Part shown: positions 54,268-62,354 of the stretch, piece after piece | Layout: the number at the start of each line of letters is the position of its first letter | How positions within the stretch are numbered: the first letter of the stretch is position 1 | Assembly (NCBI RefSeq): GCF_029866485.1 | Contig: NZ_CP092332.1 | Location: 806,001-870,000 of the forward strand | DNA: 64,000 nucleotides | From: Flavobacterium keumense | GTDB taxonomy: Bacteria; Bacteroidota; Bacteroidia; Flavobacteriales; Flavobacteriaceae | Reading direction: 5' to 3' | Program-made: the position numbers and the translations under genes | The notes under the pieces: model-generated | Told to the model about the DNA's origin: nothing | What the model saw: the letters and a program-made list of their open reading frames with translations, nothing else | Database searches by the model: none

Positions 54268-55521
54268 TTAGAAATCCAATTTTTTAACCAAAACACAGGC
54301 ATTGTGTCCACCAAAACCAAAAGTGTTACTCATTAATACTTTAACGTCTCTTTTTTGAGCTACATTAAAAGTAAAGTTCAATTTTGGGTTGATGTTTTCG
54401 TCATCTGTAAAATGATTGATTGTTGGAGGAATGATCCCGTATTTCAACGATAGAATAGATGAGATAGTTTCAATTGCTCCAGCAGCACCTAAAAGGTGAC
54501 CTGTCATTGATTTAGTCGAATTCAAGTTCATAGTGTAAGCGTGATCGCCAAAAACTTGTTCAATCGCTTTAGACTCGGCTAAATCTCCTAGAGGAGTTGA
54601 AGTTCCGTGCATATTTACACCATCTACATCTGTTGGTTGTAAACCGGCATCTCTCAAACAGTTTAACATTACATTTTTAGCTCCCAATCCTTCTGGATGT
54701 GGTGCCGTAATATGATGCGCATCAGCTGACATTCCGCCTCCGCCAATTTCACAATAAATTTTAGCGCCACGAGCTATTGCATGTTCATATTCTTCTAATA
54801 TTAACGCTCCAGCTCCTTCGCCAAGTACAAATCCGTCACGGTCTTTGTCCATTGGTCTTGAAGCAGTTTTTGGGTCATCATTTCTGGTAGAAAGGGCATG
54901 CATAGCGTTAAAACCTCCCATACCAGCAATAGTTACTGCTGCTTCAGAACCACCTGTTACCATTACATCTGCATGTCCTAATCGGATATAGTTGAACGCA
55001 TCAATAATAGCATTGGTTGAAGAGGCACAAGCAGAAACGGTTCCAAAGTTAGGGCCTCTAAAACCGTATTTTATAGAAATATGTCCACAGGCAATATCAC
55101 CAATCATTTTTGGAATAAAGAAGGGATTAAATTTTGGAGTTCCATCGCCAGCAGCAAAATTCAAGACTTCAATTTGAAATGTTTCTAGTCCTCCAATTCC
55201 AGAACCCCAAATTACCCCAGCACGATCTTTATCTATTGTATCTAAATCAAAATTAGCATCTTTCATTGCCTCATCCGAAGATACCATAGCATATTGAGCA
55301 TAGCGGTCCATTTTGCGAGCCTCTTTTCTGTCAATAAAATCTTCAACATTAAAGTTTTTAAGCTCACAAGCAAATTGTGTTTTGAATTTTGAAGCGTCAA
55401 AATAAGTGATTGGGGCGGCACCACTAACGCCATTAATTAGCCCGTTCCAATATTCTTGAATGGTATTTCCAATAGGAGTAAGGGCTCCTAAACCTGTAAC
55501 AACCACGCGACGTAATTTCAT
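54268..55521 (-). CDS. fabF: Beta-ketoacyl-ACP synthase II
   Basis: A 417-residue condensing enzyme. The Cys-His-His triad is C165 (TVSACASSTNA), H305 (GVNMHGTSTPLGD) and H342 (TKSMTGHLLGAAGA). It elongates fatty acids. Downstream of acpP; a hairpin lies between them. Confidence 0.97.
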   Translation of the reverse strand: MKLRRVVVTGLGALTPIGNTIQEYWNGLINGVSGAAPITYFDASKFKTQFACELKNFNVEDFIDRKEARKMDRYAQYAMVSSDEAMKDANFDLDTIDKDRAGVIWGSGIGGLETFQIEVLNFAAGDGTPKFNPFFIPKMIGDIACGHISIKYGFRGPNFGTVSACASSTNAIIDAFNYIRLGHADVMVTGGSEAAVTIAGMGGFNAMHALSTRNDDPKTASRPMDKDRDGFVLGEGAGALILEEYEHAIARGAKIYCEIGGGGMSADAHHITAPHPEGLGAKNVMLNCLRDAGLQPTDVDGVNMHGTSTPLGDLAESKAIEQVFGDHAYTMNLNSTKSMTGHLLGAAGAIETISSILSLKYGIIPPTINHFTDDENINPKLNFTFNVAQKRDVKVLMSNTFGFGGHNACVLVKKLDF

Positions 55522-55660
55522 AGCTTCTCTTTTTTATCTTTAAACAAACAAAACCCACGCTATTTCTCTGTATTAGTAGTACAAAAGAGCTGTGGGTGTT
55601 GGATTATATATGATTTTGATTGAACTTCAATCACCAATTTAAAATTAATAAAAATAATAA

Positions 55661-55689
55661 CACCCGAGTACAAAAAAATGTATCGGGTG
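55661..55689 (-). terminator. Hairpin between acpP and fabF
   Basis: CACCCGA-TACA (55661-55672) pairs with TGTA-TCGGGTG (55679-55689) around a six-base loop with one bulged base. On the minus strand it is followed by a T-rich tract. It lies between acpP and fabF, so it probably acts as a partial terminator or stabilises the abundant acpP mRNA. Confidence 0.65.
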
Positions 55690-55697
55690 TGTTAATA

Positions 55698-55934
55698 TTA
55701 TTTTTTAGCTTCCTCGATGTAAGAGATTGCTTGACCTACAGTAGCGATGTTTTCTGCTTGATCGTCTGGAATTTGAATATCAAATTCTTTTTCAAACTCC
55801 ATGATAAGTTCTACAGTATCTAAGGAGTCAGCTCCTAAATCGTTAGTGAAGCTTGCTTCTGTTACAACTTCGTTTTCGTCAACACCTAATTTGTCTACGA
55901 TAATCGCTTTTACTCTTGATGCAATGTCTGACAT
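55698..55934 (-). CDS. acpP: Acyl carrier protein
   Basis: A 78-residue acidic four-helix protein with the phosphopantetheine site at Ser37 in [17 protein letters not shown]. It carries acyl chains in fatty-acid synthesis. First gene of its cluster, divergent from purN, and preceded by a good promoter. Confidence 0.97.
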   Translation of the reverse strand: MSDIASRVKAIIVDKLGVDENEVVTEASFTNDLGADSLDTVELIMEFEKEFDIQIPDDQAENIATVGQAISYIEEAKK

Positions 55935-55964
55935 AATTTTTAATTTTAGAATTTAATTTGTTGG

Positions 55965-55993
55965 CAAAAATAAAAAACTTTATTTTAAAACAA
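55965..55993 (-). promoter_or_regulatory. Promoter of acpP
   Basis: On the minus strand, TTG (55993-55991), an 18-base spacer and TATTTTTG (55972-55965) fit the Bacteroidota promoter, with the ATG about 31 bases downstream. Confidence 0.6.
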
Positions 55994-56109
55994 CTATTTA
56001 GTTAATAAATGTGCGAACGAAAATATAAAAATTATTTTAACAAAGCTTTAGGAATGCTATTTTTTTCCAATTTTTATGCCTTTTTTTGCATCATAAATCG
56101 TTTGAAACA

Positions 56110-56676
56110 ATGAAAAAAATTCTGGTGTTTGCTTCGGGTTCAGGAACCAATGCTGAAAATATTATTAGACACTTTAAATCAACAGGTATAGCCTCAGTAG
56201 TAGCGGTATTTACTAACAAAGCCGATGCTCAAGTAATTCAAAGAGCTGAAAAGTATCATGTTCCTACTCAAGTTTTTTCCAAAAACGATTTAGAAACAGG
56301 AAAAGTATTACAAAAAATAAATGCAATTCAACCTGATTTGATAGTTTTAGCTGGTTTTTTATTAAAATTTCCTGAAAGTATTGTTACGTCTTATCCGGAT
56401 AAAATAATAAACATTCATCCAGCTTTATTGCCAAAATACGGAGGTAAAGGCATGTATGGCATGCATGTGCATAATGCTGTTGTTGCTAATAAAGAGCCTA
56501 AAACAGGAATTACCATTCATTATGTTAATGAAAATTATGACGAAGGCAATATTATTTTTCAAAAAGAAGTAACAGTCTTAATTAGCGATACTCCCGAAGT
56601 AGTTGCTGCTAAAATCCATGAATTGGAACAAGATCACTTTCCAGTAGTGATTGAAAAATTGATAACTAACGGATAA
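56110..56676 (+). CDS. purN: Phosphoribosylglycinamide formyltransferase
   Basis: A 188-residue purine-synthesis enzyme that formylates GAR using 10-formyl-THF. It has FASGSGTNAENIIRHF, VLAGFLLKFP, the catalytic INIHPALLPKYGGKGMYG, and HVHNAVV with Asp in NYDEGNIIFQ. The ATG at 56110 fits the family start; an ATG at 56086 would add eight unrelated residues. Confidence 0.94.
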   Translation: MKKILVFASGSGTNAENIIRHFKSTGIASVVAVFTNKADAQVIQRAEKYHVPTQVFSKNDLETGKVLQKINAIQPDLIVLAGFLLKFPESIVTSYPDKIINIHPALLPKYGGKGMYGMHVHNAVVANKEPKTGITIHYVNENYDEGNIIFQKEVTVLISDTPEVVAAKIHELEQDHFPVVIEKLITNG

Positions 56677-56722
56677 GTCAGTAGCAATCTGAATCCTATC
56701 CTTATAACCTCATAACCTTAAT

Positions 56723-57202
56723 ATGTCACACCAGGTTCATATATATACCGATGGCGCTGCAAAAGGGAATCCAGGTCCTGGAGGCTATGGCGTAGTTATG
56801 GAATGGGTGGGACAACCGTACAAAAAAGAATTCTATGAAGGTTTTCGCCATACTACTAATAATAGAATGGAATTATTGGCAGTAATTGTTGGTCTCGAAA
56901 AATTAAAAAATCCTAACACTAAAGTTCTTGTGGTTTCCGATTCTAAATATGTAGTAGATTCAGTAGAAAAAAAATGGGTTTTTGGTTGGGAGAAAAAAGG
57001 TTTTGTTGGAAAAAAAAATCCCGATTTGTGGAAACGCTTTTTATTGATTTACAAAAAGCATCAAGTTGATTTTAAATGGATCAAAGGCCATAACAACCAT
57101 CCTCAAAACGAGCGTTGCGATGCATTAGCGGTTATGGCTTCGACTCAAAAATCACTTTCGGTGGACGAATTTTACGAAAAAGAAGAGCAGAAGTTGCTGT
57201 AA
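56723..57202 (+). CDS. rnhA: Ribonuclease HI
   Basis: A 159-residue enzyme that cuts RNA in RNA-DNA hybrids. The active-site carboxylates are in IYTDGAAKGNPGPGGYG, NNRMELLAV and VVSDSKYVVDS, with the final acidic site in HPQNERCDALA. Length normal. Lies between purN and the PfkB kinase. Confidence 0.93.
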   Translation: MSHQVHIYTDGAAKGNPGPGGYGVVMEWVGQPYKKEFYEGFRHTTNNRMELLAVIVGLEKLKNPNTKVLVVSDSKYVVDSVEKKWVFGWEKKGFVGKKNPDLWKRFLLIYKKHQVDFKWIKGHNNHPQNERCDALAVMASTQKSLSVDEFYEKEEQKLL

Positions 57203-57252
57203 TAGTACAATTTATAGGATGTAAAATTCCCTTCACTTTGCTTCTTTGAACC

Positions 57253-57284
57253 TTTGCAACTCTAAAACTTATAAACTATCTTTG
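57253..57284 (+). promoter_or_regulatory. Promoter of the PfkB kinase gene
   Basis: TTTG (57253-57256), a 20-base spacer and TATCTTTG (57277-57284) match the consensus. The transcript would start near 57290, supporting the ATG at 57309. Confidence 0.65.
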
Positions 57285-57308
57285 CCCCTTAATTTCGAAA
57301 CTAAAATA

Positions 57309-58232
57309 ATGAACAAATTATTGATTGTTGGAACGGTTGCTTTCGACGCTATTGAAACTCCGTTTGGTAAAACAGATAAAATTTTAGGTGGAGCAGGAAC
57401 CTATATTGGGCTTTCGGCTTCTTTTTTCAATTTGCAATCGGCAATTGTTTCAGTAGTGGGAGACGATTTTCCACAAGAATATTTGGATTTATTGACCGCT
57501 CGAAATATTGACATTTCAGGTCTTGAAGTCGTTCAAGGAGGTAAAACTTTCTTTTGGAGTGGTTTGTACCACAACGATTTGAATTCTAGAGATACCTTAG
57601 CAACTGAATTGAATGTATTGGCAGATTTTCAACCTAAAGTACCTCAAAATTTTAAAGACGCTGAAGTAGTGATGTTAGGAAATTTACACCCATTGGTACA
57701 GAGTAGTGTTTTGGACCAAATGGAAGTAAAACCTAAGTTAGTTGTTTTAGATACAATGAACTTTTGGATGAACTGCGCCTTACCAGAATTATTAGACGTG
57801 ATGAAACGTATTGACGTAATCACGATTAATGATGAGGAAGCGAGACAACTTTCGGGAGAATATTCATTAGTGAAAGCAGCGGCTAAAATCCATACCATGG
57901 GGCCTAAATATATTGTAATTAAAAAAGGAGAACACGGCGCCTTATTATTCCATAATGAGAATGTATTTTTTGCGCCAGCACTGCCTTTAGAAGAAGTTTT
58001 TGACCCAACTGGAGCGGGAGATACGTTTGCAGGGGGGTTCACAGGATTTATTGCACAAAGCGAAAACGTATCGTTTGAAAACATGAAAAATGCAGTAATC
58101 TATGGTTCCAATTTGGCTTCGTTTTGTGTAGAGAAATTTGGAACAGAAAGAATGCTTGCTTTAGATAAAAACGAAGTAGTATCTAGATTGCAACAATTCA
58201 AATCATTGACACAATTTGATATCGAATTATAA
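57309..58232 (+). CDS. PfkB family carbohydrate/nucleoside kinase
   Basis: A 307-residue ribokinase-fold enzyme. The N-terminal substrate site has GTVAFDAIETPFGK and GGAGTYIGL. The C-terminal catalytic motif is FDPTGAGDTFAGGF with the base Asp. It phosphorylates a sugar or nucleoside; the substrate cannot be told. The start at 57309 is supported by the promoter; an ATG at 57246 lies upstream of it. Confidence 0.9.
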   Translation: MNKLLIVGTVAFDAIETPFGKTDKILGGAGTYIGLSASFFNLQSAIVSVVGDDFPQEYLDLLTARNIDISGLEVVQGGKTFFWSGLYHNDLNSRDTLATELNVLADFQPKVPQNFKDAEVVMLGNLHPLVQSSVLDQMEVKPKLVVLDTMNFWMNCALPELLDVMKRIDVITINDEEARQLSGEYSLVKAAAKIHTMGPKYIVIKKGEHGALLFHNENVFFAPALPLEEVFDPTGAGDTFAGGFTGFIAQSENVSFENMKNAVIYGSNLASFCVEKFGTERMLALDKNEVVSRLQQFKSLTQFDIEL

Positions 58233-58239
58233 TAACCTA

Positions 58240-58266
58240 TGCCTCGAATTTTCGGGGCATTTTTAT
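58240..58266 (+). terminator. Terminator after the PfkB kinase gene
   Basis: ATGCCTCGA (58240-58248), a four-base loop and TCGGGGCAT (58253-58261) with one G-T pair, followed by T residues. Confidence 0.75.
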
Positions 58267-58303
58267 AAAAAAATAAAACAACACAACCAATTATTATACA
58301 ACA

Positions 58304-60202
58304 ATGAGCGATGCTTTACAACACGAATGTGGAATAGCCTTAGTGAGGCTTTTAAAACCGCTTGAATTCTACAAAGAAAAATACGGATCAGCTTTTTACG
58401 GAATACAAAAAATGTATCTGTTGATGGAAAAGCAACACAATCGTGGACAAGACGGAGCAGGGTTTGCGAGTATTAAATTAGACGTAGCACCGGGTGAAAG
58501 ATACATCAGTCGTGTGCGTTCTAATGCATCACAGCCCATACAAGATGTTTTTGCTCAAATTAATGAAAGAATTAATTCAGAAATCAATTTACATCCTGAG
58601 TACTTGAATGATGTAGCACTTCAAAAAGCCAATATTCCGTATTTAGGAGAATTGTTTTTAGGGCATGTGCGTTATGGTACTTTTGGTAAAAACAGTATTG
58701 AAAGTGTGCATCCCTTTTTGCGTCAGAATAACTGGATGCACCGAAACTTAATTTTGGCAGGAAACTTTAATATGACCAATGTTAAAGAATTGTTCCAAAG
58801 CTTGGTTGAATTGGGTCAGCACCCAAAAGAAATGGCAGATACGGTAACGGTAATGGAGAAAATCGGACACTTCTTAGATGATGCAGTAACCGATTTGTAC
58901 CAAGAATGTAAAAATGCGGGTTTAAATAAAAGAGAGGCTTCACCTGTTATTGCCGAGAAATTAGATGTAGCTCGAATTTTAAGACGCGCCTCTAAAAATC
59001 TAGATGGGGGGTATGCTATGGCGGGACTTTTGGGTCATGGAGATGCTTTTGTGTTTAGAGATCCAGCTGGAATTCGCCCAGCCTATTATTACCAAGATGA
59101 TGAGGTAGTGGTAGTAGCTTCTGAACGACCTGTTATCCAAACCGTTTTTAATGTGCCTTTTGAAAGTGTCCAAGAGATTGAGCCAGGGAATGCTTTAATT
59201 ATTAAGAAAAACGGAAGTACTTCTATTGATCAAATTTTAGAACCTACTGTAAAAAAAGCCTGTTCCTTTGAACGTATTTATTTTTCAAGAGGAAGTGATG
59301 CAGAGATTTATCAAGAAAGAAAAAAATTAGGGAAATTAATTTTGCCATCGGTTTTAAAAGCCATTGATCAAGATACAGATAACACGGTGTTTTCGTATAT
59401 TCCAAATACAGCCGAAACCTCATTCTACGGATTGGTTGAGGCAGCTCAGGATTTCTTGAACCAAAGAAAAAATGATTATATACTCAAAAACCGAAATACT
59501 TTAACCGCGCAAACCTTACAAGAGCTTTTAAAAGTCAAAATTCGTACAGAGAAAGTAGCTATTAAAGATGCAAAACTAAGAACGTTTATTACCGAAGATA
59601 GTAGTCGTGACGATTTAGTGGCTCACGTGTATGATGTGACGTACGGAGTGATAAAACCAACAGATAATTTGGTTATTATTGATGATAGTATTGTTCGAGG
59701 AACCACTCTGAAAATGAGTATAATCAAAATGATGGATCGTTTGAAACCAAAACGTATTGTGATTGTATCTTCGGCACCACAAATTCGTTATCCAGATTGT
59801 TACGGAATTGATATGGCAAAACTAGAAGGTTTAGTTGCCTTTAGAGCTGCTTTGGAATTACTGAAAGAACGTAATTTATACCATATTGTTGACGAAGTGT
59901 ATACCAAGTGTAAAGCACAAGAAAACTTCAAAGATGCTGAGGTGGTTAATTATGTTACGGCTATTTATGCACCTTTTACTCCAGAAGAAATCTCAGATAA
60001 AATTGCAGAGATGCTGAGTTCTCCAGAAATTAATGCAGAGGTAAAAATTATTTTCCAAACGGTAGAAGATTTACATACAGCATGCCCTAAAAATTTAGGA
60101 GATTGGTATTTTACAGGAGATTATCCAACTCCAGGTGGAAATAGAGTAGTGAATCGTGCTTTTATGAATTTCTACGAAGGGAAAGACGCTAGGGCGTATT
60201 AA
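58304..60202 (+). CDS. purF: Amidophosphoribosyltransferase
   Basis: A 632-residue first enzyme of purine synthesis. The class II glutaminase nucleophile is Cys9 (LQHECGIALVRL), preceded by an eight-residue segment that is probably removed as a propeptide. HNRGQDGAGFAS and GHVRYGTFGKNS follow. The phosphoribosyltransferase domain has LVIIDDSIVRGTTLK, the PRPP site. Larger than the usual 470-510 residues, with extra segments in the glutaminase domain (about 60-90 and 150-190) and the linker. In a run with purN. Confidence 0.93.
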   Translation: MSDALQHECGIALVRLLKPLEFYKEKYGSAFYGIQKMYLLMEKQHNRGQDGAGFASIKLDVAPGERYISRVRSNASQPIQDVFAQINERINSEINLHPEYLNDVALQKANIPYLGELFLGHVRYGTFGKNSIESVHPFLRQNNWMHRNLILAGNFNMTNVKELFQSLVELGQHPKEMADTVTVMEKIGHFLDDAVTDLYQECKNAGLNKREASPVIAEKLDVARILRRASKNLDGGYAMAGLLGHGDAFVFRDPAGIRPAYYYQDDEVVVVASERPVIQTVFNVPFESVQEIEPGNALIIKKNGSTSIDQILEPTVKKACSFERIYFSRGSDAEIYQERKKLGKLILPSVLKAIDQDTDNTVFSYIPNTAETSFYGLVEAAQDFLNQRKNDYILKNRNTLTAQTLQELLKVKIRTEKVAIKDAKLRTFITEDSSRDDLVAHVYDVTYGVIKPTDNLVIIDDSIVRGTTLKMSIIKMMDRLKPKRIVIVSSAPQIRYPDCYGIDMAKLEGLVAFRAALELLKERNLYHIVDEVYTKCKAQENFKDAEVVNYVTAIYAPFTPEEISDKIAEMLSSPEINAEVKIIFQTVEDLHTACPKNLGDWYFTGDYPTPGGNRVVNRAFMNFYEGKDARAY

Positions 60203-60330
60203 AATAGATAGAAAGTCCTTTTGTCGAGTATTTAGGTTGTTTGTCTAAATAAATTGATTTATGGGAATTACAGACATACCTTTACACTACCATTTACATT
60301 AGTAGGTTGAGTTTATGGTAGATTTGGGGC

Positions 60331-60368
60331 AAAAGAGGAGGAAGCAATTCCTCCTCTTTTATTTTTTT
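60331..60368 (+). terminator. Terminator after purF
   Basis: AAAAGAGGAGGAA (60331-60343), GCAA loop, TTCCTCCTCTTTT (60348-60360), then a T run. Perfect 13-bp stem with a stable tetraloop, able to work on both strands. Confidence 0.9.
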
Positions 60369-60473
60369 ACCCTTTCAAATAAGCTGTTTTTGAACTCGAA
60401 TACGAATCCAAAAATCCTTTAATCAGTTTTAGGAAAAGATCAATCTAAGAATCTGCTGTAAGAGGTACAAAAT

Positions 60474-60507
60474 AAGATTGCCTTTTCGTTCCTCCTCGCA
60501 ATGGGAG
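60474..60507. repeat. GATTGCC...CCTCGCAATGGG repeat
   Basis: GATTGCCTTTTCGTTCC followed by TCCTCGCAATGGGAGG resembles 20191-20220 at both ends. Both sites are intergenic. Confidence 0.45.
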
Positions 60508-60511
60508 GCAT

Positions 60512-60546
60512 AAAAAAAACCCGCTGAGGTCATCCGCGGATTTTTA
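60512..60546 (-). terminator. Terminator of the superoxide dismutase gene
   Basis: On the minus strand ATCCGC (60541-60536) pairs with GCGGGT (60524-60519), allowing one G-T pair, and a run of eight T residues follows. Confidence 0.7.
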
Positions 60547-60562
60547 ATTTTTATTCGAAAGA

Positions 60563-61171
60563 TTATTTGTCTAGAGCAAAACGTCTATTTACTTCCGTCC
60601 AATTGATTACATTAAAGAAAGCTTCGATATAATCTGGTCTTCTGTTTTGGTAGTGCAAATAGTAAGCGTGTTCCCACACATCCATTCCAAGGATTGGCGT
60701 TCCGCCACATCCTACACCTGGCATTAAAGGGTTATCTTGATTTGGAGTGCCACAAATGTCTAATTTACCCCCTTTGTGTACACACAACCAAGCCCATCCT
60801 GAACCGAATTGTGTAGCGCCCGCTTTAGCAAATTTAGCTTTAAACTCTTCAAAAGAACCGAAAGAAGTTTCGATTGCCTCTAATAATTCGCCTGTTGGTA
60901 AACCACCACCATTTGGAGACATTACTGACCAAAATAAATTGTGATTGTAAAAACCACCACCGTTATTGCGAACTGCTGCGTTGGTTTTGTCTAAATTAAT
61001 CAAAATATTTTCGATTGTCTTTCCTTCTAAATCAGTTCCTGCAATTGCTGCATTCAAGTTAGTAGTATACGCATTGTGGTGTTTTGTATGGTGAATTTCC
61101 ATAGTGCGTGCGTCAATATGCGGTTCTAACGCATCGTATGCGTAAGGTAATGGTGCTAATTCAAAAGCCAT
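60563..61171 (-). CDS. sodA: Superoxide dismutase (Mn/Fe type)
   Basis: A 202-residue enzyme. Metal ligands are H27 ([11 protein letters not shown]), H77 ([11 protein letters not shown]), D164 and H168 (DVWEHAYYL). Gly in GGGFYNH and Gln in GTPNQDNPL are the positions typical of Mn-type SODs (Fe types swap them). This favours a manganese or cambialistic enzyme. Length normal. It removes superoxide in the cytoplasm. Confidence 0.93.
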   Translation of the reverse strand: MAFELAPLPYAYDALEPHIDARTMEIHHTKHHNAYTTNLNAAIAGTDLEGKTIENILINLDKTNAAVRNNGGGFYNHNLFWSVMSPNGGGLPTGELLEAIETSFGSFEEFKAKFAKAGATQFGSGWAWLCVHKGGKLDICGTPNQDNPLMPGVGCGGTPILGMDVWEHAYYLHYQNRRPDYIEAFFNVINWTEVNRRFALDK

Positions 61172-61343
61172 GATATAATTTTTTTAAGTGAAACAAAAAA
61201 AGTGAATTCAAAATTAGGGATTTAACTTTTAAATAAGAAATGTAATTGTGTTATAATTTTTATAAAAAAATCTTTCTCTTATTTATTAAAGAGATTAATA
61301 ATTCTATTTGTAAAAGAAAATGTAAATTTGAATTCTAAAAGAT

Positions 61344-62354
61344 TTGTTTTTGAAAAAAATATTGCCCCTTATTTTTTTTTGTGTATTTCTGTTTTCTTGT
61401 CAAAACAAAGATAAACCACGACTTTCATTTTATTATTGGAAAACTAATTTTCAGCTTTCCGAAAAAGAAAATCAAACTCTTTCAGCAAATAAAGTAACAA
61501 AAATTTACATTCGTTATTTTGATGTTGATTTGCACCCCGACACTGGTTTTCCGTATCCAGTAAGCCCTATCCATTTTGAGCAGAAAATCAATTCTTTTCA
61601 GGTTATTCCTGTAGTTTATATTAAAAATAAGGTTTTTAAATCTTTGGAAATCAATACACGAGATTTAGCCCAAAAAATAGTTGATTTTATTGGTCAAATT
61701 AATCGAAAAAATCAAATTTCAACTACTGAAATCCAAATTGATTGTGATTGGACAGAATCGACAAAGGAAAGGTACCTAAGCTTTTTGAAGGAATTGAAAG
61801 AGGTGTCCAAGAAAAAATTATCAGCTACTATTCGATTACATCAAGTTAAATATTTTAAGAAAACAGGCATTCCAACTGTTGATTATGGTGTGTTGATGTT
61901 TTACAATATGGGAGCAATTGCTCCGAATCCCAAAAATTCTATTTACGATTCAGAAATCGCCCAACGCTACTTGTCGAGTTTGAAAAAGTATCCTTTGAGA
62001 TTGAATGTGGCTTTGCCTATTTTTTCTTGGGCAATTCATATTCGAAACGAGAAAGTTATAGGGCTGAGAAATAAAATTAACTGGTACGATTTTGAAAAAG
62101 ACAAGCATTTTATTTCTTTAAAAAACAATTGGTTGGAGGTAGTTTCTTCCAATTTTAAACATGGAGTTTTTTATAGAAAGGGCGATAAATTGAAGCCCGA
62201 ATCGGTTTCAGATGGGATTCTTTTGCAAATGGCTCAAGAACTAAATGAAAACCTGAGAGTAAAGCCAACGGAAATTATTGTTTACGATTTAGACGAATTT
62301 AATTTGAACCATTATGAAGACAACATTTTTGAGAAACTGTGTACTTGTTTTTAG
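61344..62354 (+). CDS. Lipoprotein with a glycosidase-like TIM-barrel pattern
   Basis: A 336-residue protein with a lipoprotein signal (LPLIFFCVFLFSC, Cys19). No clear catalytic family is recognised. Segments such as TKIYIRYFDVDLHP, TEIQIDCDWTESTKE and VDYGVLMFYNMGA alternate like a TIM barrel of the GH18/DUF3142 kind, but this is a weak call. The start is TTG: no ATG fits, and a TAAATTTG element at 61323-61330 gives a very short leader. A second in-frame TTG at 61350 is also possible. Its end overlaps the following gene by 41 bases. Confidence 0.6.
   Translation: MFLKKILPLIFFCVFLFSCQNKDKPRLSFYYWKTNFQLSEKENQTLSANKVTKIYIRYFDVDLHPDTGFPYPVSPIHFEQKINSFQVIPVVYIKNKVFKSLEINTRDLAQKIVDFIGQINRKNQISTTEIQIDCDWTESTKERYLSFLKELKEVSKKKLSATIRLHQVKYFKKTGIPTVDYGVLMFYNMGAIAPNPKNSIYDSEIAQRYLSSLKKYPLRLNVALPIFSWAIHIRNEKVIGLRNKINWYDFEKDKHFISLKNNWLEVVSSNFKHGVFYRKGDKLKPESVSDGILLQMAQELNENLRVKPTEIIVYDLDEFNLNHYEDNIFEKLCTCF

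Larger units (their letters stand above)
60203..60562. other. Intergenic region between purF and the superoxide dismutase gene
   Basis: About 360 bases between convergent genes with no ORF worth calling. It holds a CTACCAT/ATGGTAG pair (60287-60321), a strong terminator (60331-60368), a repeat related to 20191-20220 (60474-60507) and the terminator of the SOD gene. Confidence 0.6.

Noticed and set aside
60261-60302. A 13-codon ORF (MGITDIPLHYHLH) between purF and its terminator
   Set aside because: Too short, no similarity to a known leader peptide, and no following biosynthetic gene it could regulate.
60319-60326. TAGATTTG, a -7-like motif just before the purF terminator
   Set aside because: No -33 partner at proper spacing and the terminator follows at once, so it is probably chance.
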